Shown here piece after piece: positions 36,135 to 46,699 of a stretch of 60,000 nucleotides of DNA. The notes below the pieces were generated by a model. The model searched no databases, had not been told where the DNA came from, and worked only from the letters and a program-made list of their open reading frames with translations. Made by a program: the position numbers and the translations under genes. The stretch lies in the NCBI GenBank assembly GCA_914767715.1, contig OU612067.1, positions 34,448,162 through 34,508,161 on the forward strand. The letters are read 5' to 3'. Each line of letters opens with the position of its first letter. Position 1 is the first letter of the stretch. Origin of the DNA: Membranipora membranacea. Lineage: Eukaryota; Bryozoa; Gymnolaemata; Cheilostomatida; Membraniporidae.

Positions 36135-36523
36135 CAATAAACAAATGAACCATTGTTTTGCCTATTGCCTGTATTGATGCCAAACACTGGCTATTTTGAC
36201 ATTTTTTATGGCTGTTCTTGGCACATTAGATTCTGTTAATAGTGAAAATATATGGCTGCACGATTGAAGAAGGTTGAAAGTGGTGTAATTCACTTGCTAA
36301 TCAGTCCCACACAAACTCAGTATTTATTTTCATTGACATGAAAAACTGCTTCCAAAGTTACCTTTGCCTTTAAAGCCAACCCAAAGACCAATGGGATAGA
36401 GTCAGGCTGTTATTTACGATTAAGTCATGTCATATTTACATGGTCAAAAGTTTCAATGCCCTAAACTTGGCATGAATTATATATGGTGGAAAGAGTGCAG
36501 CCAATAAGTAAGGGTAACATTCA
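36135..36523. other. No recognisable gene; no pol downstream of gag
   Basis: The position where a protease/pol ORF would follow the minus-strand gag. I see no protease DTG or RT motifs on either strand. Confidence 0.5.
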
Positions 36524-37597
36524 TTACCTTTGGTCTGAGCTCCCATTTACTCTACAACTGCAATCTCCTGCTGAGACGCCTTCACGCAAACAAAACCTAC
36601 ATCTATAAACATCAGTACAATCCTGCTGGTGATGTGACATCCTTTGACATCTGAAACACCGGCCTTCAGGACAGTAACGCGCAATATGATCATTGTTATG
36701 ACATATATAACAGCCAGAATGCTGACTACTACTATGACTTACATACCTCCTTTCACGGTCAGGTGAAGGGTAATCATCATGATCACTCCCACCATCACCA
36801 TTATAACGATGGTTGTCACTACAAAATCTCTTGTTGTCAGAACCTCGATTAGAATGGTTATAAGCATCATGATAAGTATTACTTACACTACTCTCATCAC
36901 TTCTCCCTCGGTGTGGACTACACTTCACTTCACCAACACGCTCCTGTATAACAGTAATATTTGGTACAACATTGATTGGACTACAAACTACACTAGACTC
37001 AGCGTGTAATTCAACTTTAACAGGTATTTTAGCAGGGACCTGTTTACTCTCTGACAGCGGATAAGTCGGGTCTGATCTATTTAAGGCATTCAAAGACTCT
37101 TGCGCAGCTAGTCTTGCCCTTAACACTTTGTTGATCTTGACCCAGTTCAACTCATCATCAGCCATCATCTCAAACTTCAATTTTGAGTTACGCAAACCTC
37201 TTACTGCGATCAACAATGCAAATCTCTCTCTGACATTGCCACCAGAGAAATCACATTGTCTACTCAGTCCTTCAACACGCAGAAAATAAGCGCGTTCATC
37301 TTCATTGTCAAGTTGTTGACAGGTAACAAACTTGTCCAACTTAACATACTCAGACTCGTCATGCTCAAAGTGTTCTCTCAACAAGTTCCACACATCTAAG
37401 AACTCCAAAGATGTGGAAAACAAGTCAACACCAAGCGATGACACTACTTCACGGGCATCACTGCCCATACACCAGAGCAAAGACGCCAGCTTTGCATCTT
37501 CACCGAAGCGAGGCACCCTCACTTTTTCGGTAACTCTAGAACCACCAGTGCCAGTAGTCACTTCTTCGATGTCATAGCCAAGTTCAATCGACTTCAT
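36524..37597 (-). CDS. LTR-retrotransposon Gag polyprotein, 357 aa, intact ORF
   Basis: Gag builds the particle that packages retrotransposon RNA. Residues about 1-170 resemble a Ty3/gypsy-type capsid: EFLDVWNLLREHFEHDE, KFVTCQQLDNEDERAYF, RFALLIAVRGLRNSKLKF, then INKVLRARLAAQESL. A Ser/His/Asp-rich linker follows. At the C-terminus are three zinc knuckles: residues 296-309 and 314-327 fit CX2CX4HX4C, while the third (333-346, CRFCLREGVSAGDC) has Val in place of His. The ORF has no stop or frameshift over 1,074 bases, unlike the other retroelements in the window. A tRNA-Leu-type primer binding site lies upstream on the same strand, but no pol follows. Near its end the sequence CAAAG|GTAATG could serve as a splice donor. 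It is either a young deleted element or a candidate host-retained gag. Confidence 0.88.
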   Translation of the reverse strand: MKSIELGYDIEEVTTGTGGSRVTEKVRVPRFGEDAKLASLLWCMGSDAREVVSSLGVDLFSTSLEFLDVWNLLREHFEHDESEYVKLDKFVTCQQLDNEDERAYFLRVEGLSRQCDFSGGNVRERFALLIAVRGLRNSKLKFEMMADDELNWVKINKVLRARLAAQESLNALNRSDPTYPLSESKQVPAKIPVKVELHAESSVVCSPINVVPNITVIQERVGEVKCSPHRGRSDESSVSNTYHDAYNHSNRGSDNKRFCSDNHRYNGDGGSDHDDYPSPDRERRYVSHSSSQHSGCYICHNNDHIARYCPEGRCFRCQRMSHHQQDCTDVYRCRFCLREGVSAGDCSCRVNGSSDQR

Positions 37598-38084
37598 TCT
37601 TACAGCCAGATTAACTCAACAGACCACCGCTTAAATGACCCATGGACATTGGATGAGTCTACAACAAACACAGGTAGACTAGCAAAGATACTAGCCATGG
37701 CACCAGTGTACAACCTATACAATAGTAAGCTAGGGTATACTCAAGCGACACAAGTTCAAATTGTATTCAAGAACACAAAGAAAACTTTTACTCAAATTTC
37801 CAGCCAAAATTTGTGAACAAAGATGGAGGAAAATATCTTTTGTTGTTTGATTTTTTGGATGTTTCACTTCTCATACACATTGGCAACGCTTCCTCCTCAC
37901 CTAAACTAGGGCTTTCCACTCCTAGTTAGTAACTCACCTAAACACCTCTTCTACTCCTTTTCTCCTTACTCCTCTCCTCAATAACACCTTATCTCCTACT
38001 CATTCACCTCTCCTATGCACCTCTCTTTCTCCTCTACACCTCTCCTAGCACTTCACCTTCACCTCTCCTAAGTATATCTCACAA

Positions 38085-38093
38085 CTGACACCA
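38085..38093 (-). promoter_or_regulatory. Primer binding site (tRNA-Leu type) of the gag-bearing LTR element
   Basis: On the minus strand the sequence reads CTCAACA then TGGTGTCAG. TGGTGTCAG is complementary to the CTGACACCA 3' end common in tRNA-Leu, and LTRs end in CA. This places an LTR 3' end at about 38094, with the 490-base leader leading to the gag ATG at 37597. The far LTR boundary was not identified. Confidence 0.65.
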
Positions 38094-38460
38094 TGTTGAG
38101 AAGTTGGGTTCTAATCAGGATGGCAACATATAAAGCAGTCCACTCACCATGAGAGTCAGTAGACAAGTGCTCATGTGTGTCTCTTCAATCAAGGTCACGG
38201 TCAAGTCAGTCTCTGTCATATATAGGTCAGGGCAGCTAATGATAACTCCTTAGTATGTACAGAGAGGACAACTCCAAGATACATGTACAAAGTACATGTA
38301 TGACAACATGACAACAAACCTTATGATAGGACTACTCCACATTCAGAAGCAACCTGCTATTGGTAGGATGGATTGACCTTGAGCTGACCTTTCAGGGACC
38401 TACATTGATCTGTTTTTAAATGGTTGGCTGACACTATTGCAGAAGTTTAAAGGCATAGTA
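38094..38460 (-). repeat. Presumed 5' LTR of the gag element (far end not defined)
   Basis: Starts (plus-strand view) at TGTTGAGAAG, next to the primer binding site. Palindromic TACATGTACAAAGTACATGTA lies at about 38280-38300. I could not find a matching second LTR in the window, so the extent is a guess. Confidence 0.35.
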
Positions 38461-38973
38461 CATCTCATTGGCAATTGTCAACTTGTTTTGCACCATGAGA
38501 AGACTACTCCTTCATGAGATCCCAGAAAATATCAATTACTTGGCATAATCTTGCATCTGAAGAGAAGACAACTAACATGTAAGGCACATGCAAACAATTT
38601 TTATGTTCTTGTACAATGCGACCACTTTCCTTGGTGGCATCAGGGAACCTTCGAGTGTGAACTCACAGGTTCCCTGGTGGCATCGACAGTACTAGTATGT
38701 AAGTTATGAATAGCAATGTGTCCTCGTGCGTCTTCTCAAGGGCGGCATGGAGTTCCACGATCTTATTTTTATGACCGTTCCCTCCTCCCCAAGCCATGTA
38801 GGAGATATTGGGCTTCGTTGAACTCTACATTCACCAGTCAATTCTCACACATTATCCAATTTATGGCCCTTACCGTTATGTTCCAATCATCAATTTCATT
38901 GAGTTGTGCTTCAACAGTGCCCAATAATTGTGGACTGCGGTGCCATGAAAATTTTGGGACAATATCCTTGAGG

Positions 38974-39004
38974 CAAGGAGTTCCAGTCAAACTGGAACTC
39001 CTTG
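38974..39004. repeat. Perfect 14-bp inverted repeat with 3-base loop
   Basis: CAAGGAGTTCCAGT, CAA, ACTGGAACTCCTTG. The arms match at all 14 positions and the flanks GAGG/CTTGAGG continue weak similarity. An RNA from either strand would form a tight hairpin, but no U-run follows to suggest a terminator. Confidence 0.9.
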
Positions 39005-39116
39005 CTTGAGGCAAAGTCAATTCACAGAACATTTTCAATCCGTCGATATCCCGAATCAAATGTTATATTTTGTGATTGCAACAATCCGTTAACAATGATG
39101 ATCACAGTCAAAGGAG

Positions 39117-39475
39117 AATACAGCATTAGAAAAAAAAACCAACCATGGTCCGCTGATTCATAGAACAAATAATTCGAGTTTCGTAAGTATACCATACACC
39201 AATGAATATAAACACAACTGGAAACTGCTGTAGTCACAGTCAAATTATTTTTACAAAAATAACACTATCAAGATGTAAGGTCTGGAAATAAAAAATGTGT
39301 GCTCAAATTGTTGACAAACTTGTCAGGCCCAACTTCGGTAAAAATGGTGATAATACAGCATTAGAAAATAAAAACCAACCTTGGCCCGCTGATTCATAGA
39401 ACACATAATTTAAATACCGTTAGAATACCCCATACACCAACAAAAATAAACACAACAGGGAACTGCATCTATCAC
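39117..39475. repeat. Direct duplication, unit about 235 bases
   Basis: 39117-39236 and 39351-39475 align: ATACAGCATTAGAAAA, AACCAACC, CCGCTGATTCATAGAACA, CATACACCAA, AAACACAAC and GGAAACTGC/GGGAACTGC. The copies differ at several positions. No coding frame is conserved between them. Confidence 0.8.
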
Positions 39476-39493
39476 GAGTGTCAGATAAACGCT

Positions 39494-39961
39494 TCATAGA
39501 TATAGAGCACTTCCGACAAGCAGCGGCTTTATGGCCTGCACAGCTGAATTCAGAGTCGGATCTATCACAACTCTACCTGTGAATTTAGGGTGAGTTTTTG
39601 TGACACAGTCTTTCTGAAAGTGGAAATGGTGGCTCCCTGGGTTCGTCGGTGTGAAGCTGACCAGCTTTCCACTATCATCCCTCTTCATAAAAGATTGTCG
39701 ACATGTGTGTCGCAGCACAAATCTTTCCTCGAGAATCGTTGTTCTTCATCCATTGCACACTTTTCTCCTTGAGGTCCCTCTTAGTACAAAATACTCGCCA
39801 TCATCATTCTGCGTTGACGGTCGTGGAACAGCGGTGCGCCCACCTTTACGTACAGAGGTGGCCGACACTTTCTTCCCGGCAGCTGAAGTGGGCTTAAGCT
39901 GCAAGCTGAGTGAGGGAAGCACGGATCGTTGCACTAGAGCTACAAAGATACAACACGACAT
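39494..39961 (-). pseudogene. Unrecognised coding-like fragment in two frames
   Basis: Two adjacent minus-strand frames look coding rather than random. The first (39746-39961) has GKKVSATSVRKGGRTAVPRP, then DDGEYFVLRGTSRRK. The second (39494 to about 39735) has FVLRHTCRQSFMKRDDSGK, then LVSFTPTNPGSHHFHFQKDC and HPKFTGRVVIDPTL. The spacing of SHHFHF, C and HPKF resembles a zinc-binding arrangement. They would join with one frameshift at about 39740. I do not recognise the family. It could be a decayed host exon or an accessory protein of a transposon. There is no clear start or splice structure. Confidence 0.35.
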
Positions 39962-39975
39962 GACATCGGAACTAG

Positions 39976-41218
39976 CATGGTTTATTACATCATGGTAGTC
40001 AATAGTAGATACTCAAAGGCAGGCAGCCCACGGTAGTAAGATTTTGTAGAGGTTTTGAAAGTAAAGAAACTTTATGGCCAGCTTTACTAGCAATGATCAA
40101 AACTTACCTCACTCGTTGTCGTTTCATTATCAGCTGCTAAAATAAAAACAATACAGTTAAAAACATATTAACATTGATTGAATATTGGGCCATTAGATAA
40201 GTGTTACCTCGTTCGTCCCTTTTCAAATGGCCATAAAATCAAATCCATCACACCCATTGGCATTAATGGAAATAGTTGGACTATTTCATGTCCATCAATA
40301 CCTATGCTCGCGCCTTATTATTGCATGCAAAATCAGTGGTGCCTCATCCCTCAGAAGAGAAATATTGTCCATGGAAACTGTCAAAATCAGAGATTAAAAC
40401 AACCATGCTTCAAAATAATATAAATAAGTGGGAAAAAAAGGATAAAAAAATAAAATTATAAATAATAAATGTTTGCCCTCCTTCATCAATTTTCAATGCA
40501 ACTTTGACCAATGACCATTGACCAATGCTTAAGGGCTTAAGGGCTTAAATTATTTAAGCCTTGGGTATAATTTATTTAAGTCTTGCTTGGGATTAGATAG
40601 TAGTTTGAAGGAAGATTAGATTAGATCTATAGATATGATTACATCAATGAACTAAACCTTTAGTTCATTGATTACATTCATTCATTGCATTGATTGAAGT
40701 GAAAGTTTGAATGAATGAATTTATTTAGTTGCTTGGAGAGGGTTCAACCAGATGGGTAACAGTCATGTTGGCACCTTACCTGTTATTATAGATAGTGATA
40801 GATATAGTAGTAAACTAGTAGTAGGCCTAGGACGTTGGTTGTACTCCAAAATGTTCCTTCTTGGCTCCGAGGTTGATCTAGAGAGAGAGGGCTAGCAGAC
40901 AAAAATCAATCAAAGCTAATACCGCATGTTTCCACTTCACTTCATAAAAATAGTATGTTAGTATAATCAATCACTTGGTATTGGTATGATAATAGAGGCA
41001 TTATTTATGGAAAAATTCTTATAATTAAATTAGCAAAAGAAATATTATTAGAATTTTTTTCCACATGAAACTCTCTGTTATGGTACTGAGTCACAAAATC
41101 AGACAAAAATTCTTTATCCCAAAAACACAAATGACCATTGATCCAACTTATATTGGCAAATGCATTCTTGATGTAATTCCTGACACACTGACAATCCACT
41201 CCAGGTAGTTTTGTGACC
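39976..41218. other. No recognisable gene
   Basis: Only short motif-free frames. Near 40500-40570 short words (GACCAATG, AAGGGCTTAA, TTTAAG) repeat two to three times each. Confidence 0.5.
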
Positions 41219-41270
41219 AGGGTAGGGTAGGGTATGGGGTAGGGTAGGGGTAGGGGGGTAGGGTAGGTGG
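41219..41270 (+). repeat. G-rich GGGTA tract
   Basis: About 50 bases made of GGGTA, GGGGTA and GGGGGGTA units, with at least eight runs of three or more G. It is simple-sequence DNA and could form G-quadruplexes. It is not the TTAGGG telomere repeat. Confidence 0.9.
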
Positions 41271-44200
41271 TTTCGTGATACCCGAATGTTCTATGCCGTT
41301 ACTTTGGCTGTATATCGCCAATTTTAGTGTGAAGGTCAATCACCTTGCTTTGCTATGCTGAACAACAAAGCGATACTTGATAGTTTTGCCAGACATTTCT
41401 TCTTTTGTGGATTTTCCAATTCACACAAATGAAAAAACTTTAAAAGCAAATACAACACAGATCTCAATTGTTCATTGGTTGCTGAAGCCCCTTTAGTTAC
41501 CTTATCTCAATAGCTGGTCAACATTAAGCTGAATTCTCAACTCAGACTATAGTCTGAGTTTCTAATCGACCATACTTGAGACGTGGAATACAGGCACAAC
41601 TTCCTTGGTTACAGTAAGCAACAATATAAATAAACAATGGAAATCCCATCAGAGCTTTTAAAATCTGGCCTGACATAAATTCTTCCAATTATGGTGTTTT
41701 TAGGCTACTTTATTTAGCTTTCCAGGGGCCTACGAGCATGCTACTGTATTTTGAGTTGAATCTAACATCTAGCTCTGAAAGGCAGAATTGAGTACAATTA
41801 TATCCAATTTCCAACAGATTTTGCAACCATCATCTTTTACATTGTAACTGTGATATTTTAGTGACTAATTCATTAATAAATACTTTAAATCAGCACTAAT
41901 CACTATGCATATCAGCAGTTTCTGGTAGATAGTCTAATGTTATGACACACTATGCACAGGCTGCAGTGGGGCAGCAGTCAGGATAGAATATATCTTGACC
42001 TTAGGAGGATAGGTCACATTGCAGAGTGGATCCTTTTCCAAACCAGTAAAATCTTGACAGCTGTGAAAAATAGAAATAAGCAAAGTGAGTATGACTTACT
42101 TGACTTATGTTGCAGAACTCCTAGTGGAATATTGCGCCAGAATCGCCTTCTCCTTTCCCTTCCATCATAGTGAGTATGACTACAAACAAACATAGTTAGT
42201 TTTTTTCTTAATTATAAATGCTATCAATAGATGGTATCTGTTGTGAACCAACCATTTGTAACATCTTATATTCCAAATGTTTATACAGCACCACTTTAAA
42301 TTCGACACATGAACAGCGTCAAACTGTTAGAGTTTTACATAATTAACCAACTAAACCTAATTATAACTTGGCAAAGTCACACAAACAAATAATTGTCCCA
42401 TGTCATAAATTGAAACTTCAGTTTCACTTAATCCTGATTGACGGATGTCATTAATGTGTAACCTGCGCTGAGGGTTGACTAATCCAAAAAAATTATCATA
42501 CTGCATACAGGTTTCACAATTTTCAAAAATTAGGCACATGATGAACAGTTTCTAATTAAAATGTGCAAGGCTTGTGTTGGCATGCCAATTTATAATGCAT
42601 ATTCTGAAAAAAGCATGGCTTGGGATCCTGGAACAGGATAGCCTATAATTAATTAGCTTTCAATCAGCTTTAAATGACAAATTTCTTGAACATGAAAATC
42701 ACTTATTTCCTCCGGTTGTGTAACACATCTGATCATTTGACTTCAAAACTTTATGCCTGGACCACTGATCATATTATACATCATGTGAACTGCACCTACA
42801 TTCAGAGTCACAAGCCGGATTTATGATTCAAGCCAATATTATAGAAGCCTAAGGCTATTTCTCTAAAAAACTTTCTGACAAACAGCAAAAAAACTTTATA
42901 GACTGATATTTGTATATTCTACAGAGCCTGGACTTCCAGCTTCCCTAGAAAAAAAGAGTTTTGGCTTTTTACTTAAAATACTTAATGCAGAAGTGTATGG
43001 CAATGAAATCTTTAAAGTTGCAGACTGATATGACTGATTCTTAGGTTCCTAACCAATACTTATTTCGGTGTGATGTGAGAAGATCCATGTGTAACTTACT
43101 AACCAGCTTTTGCATAGCGTGTCAACGTGATGTATCGCCTTTTCAGTTTCTCAGGAACTACTTGTCCAATCTCAAAAATTCCTTGACTGACACGTTGCTA
43201 GTACTCTGACTTATGTTTGATTTCACAATTTTTTTAAAACCGTATGTTTCTAACTTGATTAATTGTGCAGTAATCAAAATACATTGAAAACATATGGGCA
43301 GCAATGGGCAAAATGATGCAGTAAATTATGTAACGCACAAGCGTTATGAAAACCTATGCCGTATTACATGCAAAGCACATTGTGTACAATAATGGATCAC
43401 CTATTTTGGGTGATTGTTAAGAATCGAAAGAGAATTTTTTATGCTCACAACTTCTCTACTGTTGAGTTTATCATCAAACACCACAATCAAAACCGTGGAA
43501 ATACTCTCTAGTTCAATTGAAGCTGGTGTGTATAACATGTTGTTTGACCTATTTTCAATTTTTGGCTGGAGAGGAGTGCATGTTTTGGACCAAATGAGGC
43601 TAGTTTAGCCACAAAAACCCAAATATCTAAAGAAGTTAAGCCATAATCAAAAATCGCTTCTATCAAAATCTAGACAATCTCCTGCTGTTCATCATGCAGA
43701 CAACAAATTTGACTGACATCTTTCTGAATTTCTGAATTTTGGCTGGAAGATTTTGATCTAAATTAATGAATATTTTGGTTATTATCTGTTACAGTTATGA
43801 CAACTAGGATCTGTAAGCTGGTAGGATTATTGATTGAAGTGACAGTACAAGACCAAAATGGTATAATAAAAAGGAAAATTTAGTTTCTGCATTATTGGGG
43901 TCGCATGTAATGAGAGGTCAGAAATGGCCCTATTACTATTGCAAAAATCAATTTCAAGTCTCGAAGACATGTGGCCTAAAACATAAAGTTTCGCATAAAT
44001 GTCACTCTTCCAGTTAGTGCCATGCCTTCTCTATATGGTTAGAGCATAAACTAATCAAATACCTCAAAAACAAGGCACTGAGGGCTCAATTAAAACAGTG
44101 CACTTTTGCCCCAAAACGAGCTCCAAGAGGTCACTGCAGATCCGAGTCCATCATACTTGTCGTTCTCATTCTTATAAATTATTCGAGGCAACGTTTCCCT

Positions 44201-44490
44201 CACAAAGGAAAGACAAATCTGCTTTGGTCGATTCCTCTTGTCTGCAATGTCTCAGCTACTTAAAAAAGTATAATAAATCATGACTTGTGATAAGAGATTG
44301 ATGGTTTATGGGTGTCTAAGAATTGCCTCATCATATTATGATGTCAGTGCAACCCTCCATATTGCATCATGAAAAATCTATAAAGAGGATATTGCACCCA
44401 AATAGTCTGAGTAATGATGGGTTTGAAAATTACCCTGAAAACATAAGCTTCCACGTCAAATTGTTAAGATGGATTAGTTTTAGTTTGAGT
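41271..44490. other. No recognisable gene
   Basis: AT-rich sequence. The frames at 41952-42170 and 43414-43608 have no motif or splice context that I trust. Confidence 0.5.
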
Positions 44491-44690
44491 ATTTATCGAG
44501 GAAATTTGCTTTCGCTGTTGTTGTTGTTGTTGTTGAGACGCTCCTGTGCGGTGGCTTTGACATTGACAGGTGAAGAGAAAGTCTTGCATCATTGCTTCAA
44601 TATTTTGACTACCAATCATCACAAACATGTCAATGCAACTGTCATGGTAGCATCTATTTGATTGTGCAAGATGTTTCATAAACAGCAATT
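44491..44690. repeat. Repeat R170, copy 1, with (GTT)n
   Basis: Aligns with 54935-55120. Shared landmarks: TTTATYGAGGAAA, TGGCTTTGACATTGACAGG, ACATGTCAAT and CTGTCATGGTAGCATCT. This copy contains a (GTT)6 run at about 44517-44536 that is absent from the other. In the minus strand it reads CYHDSCIDMFVMI and then a polyglutamine from the GTT run. The other copy differs by frameshifting indels, so coding is doubtful. Confidence 0.75.
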
Positions 44691-44849
44691 TGTGAAATAA
44701 TGGTATGTGACTGTTTTGTATAATAGCACAATCAATTTTCTTTAGCAAGACGAATATATTGTTTGCTGGAACAGAACTTAGATTAAAAAATGTTCCATTG
44801 GCTTCTGACACCAACCTTTGTTGTTTGGATATTCAAATGGCGCATCTAT

Positions 44850-45110
44850 CTAGGCTACCTGGGCCTCCCGCAATATAGATTTTGATGCTACCTTGCACAG
44901 CAATATCTATTCATTACAGCATATCCAATTGTATGATATTGACTAGAACTGTAAAGGCTTATACTATGGCTATACAATATCCATTGGCTTCTGATACCAA
45001 CCTTTACCAGGGTTAATTACACAATAATGGTTGCTGGTTGGGTAATGATATATAGGTCAGTTTCTGACAATTCTAGAATTGTACAGAATTGTCAGACAAT
45101 TCTTGGGTAT
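44850..45110. repeat. Interspersed repeat with tRNA-like end, copy 1
   Basis: Nearly identical to 49945-50190 from CCTGGGCCTCCCGCAATATAG through the TTGACTAGAACTGTAAAGGC block to GGTTGCTGGTTGGGTAATGA. This copy lacks the part with the tRNA-like B box. It also carries a duplicated ATTGGCTTCTGA(C/T)ACCAACC motif and a tandem TTCTAGAATTGTACAGAATTGTC stretch. Confidence 0.8.
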
Positions 45111-45236
45111 GAAACGCAGTGTTATTTTACATGTGAAACAAGTAAATAAATATCCTGTGCTGATTTTTCCAAAGCATATCTGCTGCTACAATGCCAATTG
45201 TAATCTATAATGGTTGATTAAAACCTGAAATGGCTG

Positions 45237-45480
45237 GTTGATTAAAATCAGATTGTCATATCACTCACAACATCCCGAAGCATGGGTGGCGAAATAGTAG
45301 TTGCATTAATGGCGAGGCCGTAATATCTGCGCCAGGTTGCTCTCTTTTTTTTAGGCAGGTCAGAGCATACCTGGGGGCAAACATAACCCCAATAGTCGAT
45401 GAATTCGCAGCAGATTTGAACGGGTGACCTTCAACTTATGCATGCGGAAGTACAGGCACTCTCACAAACTGAGCCAGGTC
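45237..45480 (-). mobile_element. tRNA-derived SINE, copy 1 (diverged)
   Basis: Same element as 45924-46174. On the minus strand it starts with a decayed A box (GGCTCAGTTTGTGAGAG) and a B box region, then shares the body ending at GCTTCGGGATGTTGTGAGTGATATGACA. The tail includes two TTTTAATCAACC repeats. About a fifth of positions differ from copy 2, so it is old. Confidence 0.85.
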
Positions 45481-45708
45481 AGTCTGTCAGGTCAGTCAGG
45501 GGCTTCGGACTGTTCAGTTGTATAGCGCATAAAGGCATAAAGCTGCTGAGTCACTTTCTCAAACTATGGGAGATGATAGTGCAAGCAAGAATAAGCCAAT
45601 AAGTCGAGATCTCAGATAGACAATACGGGTCAAGCAAGGGAGGTCTACAGTGCAACCAATGTTTCGTCTCTGAATGCTTCAAGAGAAGATGAGGGCACAC
45701 CAGACAGT
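45481..45708. other. Spacer between the first SINE copy and the reverse transcriptase fragment
   Basis: Nothing recognised. Confidence 0.4.
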
Positions 45709-45923
45709 TCTTCATGATTATGATATTTGCTGATCTCAAGAAAGCGGTGCAAAGAACAGTCGGAGCCGTTGAAGGATTATTGGGAGATGCTGGACTGAAA
45801 TTTAGTAAAACAAATACTGAATATATGTCACCATAGGTCTAGAGGATAGTAGGAAGTTGACGCTGAGGAATTAAAACCAAAGATGATTACACTTATCTGC
45901 GATCTGTATCACATTTCAAGTAC

Positions 45924-46174
45924 CTTAAAATGTTGATCAAAATCAGATGTCACATCACACGCCACATCCCGAAGCATGGGCGGCAAAATACCAATTGCTT
46001 TAGGGGCTAGGCTGAAGTATCCGCGCCAATTCGCTCTCAGTTTACAGGCAGGTCGGAGCACACCTGGGGGCCAACCAAACCCCAGTAGTCGATTGACTGC
46101 AGTGGGATTCGAACCCACGACCTTCAACATTTGCATGCTGAAGGGACGGCGCTCTAACAAACTGAGCTACCGCC
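45924..46174 (-). mobile_element. tRNA-derived SINE, copy 2 (well preserved)
   Basis: On the minus strand it starts GGCGGTAGCTCAGTTTGTTAG (A box, complement at 46158-46169). A B box GGTTCGAATCC (complement at 46105-46115) follows, then a ~150-base non-tRNA body with GACTACTGGGGTTTGG, CCAGGTGTGCTCCGACC and GCTTCGGGATGTGGCG. The tRNA-like part has an irregular anticodon arm, so it is not a working tRNA. Transcription would be by Pol III. It is flanked on its 5' side by the TACC microsatellite. Confidence 0.9.
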
Positions 46175-46176
46175 TA

Positions 46177-46337
46177 CTCCTACCTACCTACCTACCTACC
46201 TACCTACCTACCTACCTACCTACCTACCTACCTACCTACCTACCTACCTACCTACCTACCTACCTACCTACCTACCTACCTACCTACCTACCTACCTACC
46301 TACCTACCTACCTACTTACCTACCTCCTACTCCTACG
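46177..46337. repeat. (TACC)n microsatellite, about 150 bases
   Basis: Nearly uninterrupted TACC/CTAC tetranucleotides, ending with variants CTTACC and CTCCTACTCCTACGCC. In one plus frame it reads as repeated TYLP, which explains the 127-codon open frame at 45976-46359. That frame is not a gene. It abuts the 5' end of the SINE, whose first bases on that strand are GTAGGCGGTAG. Confidence 0.97.
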
Positions 46338-46699
46338 CCTACCTTGGAACCACGATTGATAGGGAAGAGAAAGTGGCGCTGAGGTAGTTAAGATGATTGG
46401 AGCTGCATGGGACTGATGAAGAGGCCTTATGGTAGTACATCAGGATAGCAAGATTTCTGTCAAACTCAAGTATCTTCCTAATAAAACAGCTTTAGTACCA
46501 ACTCTCCTGTATGGGAACGAAACCTGGCCCGAACCTGGCCATAAGAAGAAAGGATAGATGCAACAGAGATGACAATGTTTATCCTAACCATGTTTTGTCA
46601 TACAATTAGGGAGAGTAGAAATGCAAGTTTTTTCTTGAAAAAAGTGAATACTCATAGAGAGCAGCGGTTATACCTAGTATTGGGAGGTGAAAAATCTGA

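Larger units (their letters stand above)
45709..46570 (+). mobile_element. LINE reverse transcriptase fragments interrupted by a SINE
   Basis: 45709-45836 reads IFADLKKAVQRTVGAVE, then LLGDAGLKFSKTNTEYM, matching the RT segment after the catalytic FADD (second D lost). After the SINE and microsatellite, 46335-46570 reads [14 protein letters not shown] and, in another frame, LKYLPNKTALVPTLLYGNETW, the following RT motifs (YLG and LLYGxETW). The two parts are collinear, so the SINE appears to have inserted into an already resident LINE. Stops and frameshifts break both parts. Confidence 0.75.

Noticed and set aside
44464-44814. 116-codon minus-strand frame ending in polyglutamine
   Set aside because: The polyQ comes from a (GTT)6 run, and the homologous copy at 54.9 kb is frameshifted. 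Kept only as a repeat with doubtful coding origin.
46100-46174. Functional tRNA
   Set aside because: A and B boxes are good, but the anticodon arm is irregular and the sequence continues into a shared SINE body.
45976-46359. 127-codon open frame with TYLP repeats
   Set aside because: It is the translation of a SINE antisense strand plus the TACC microsatellite.
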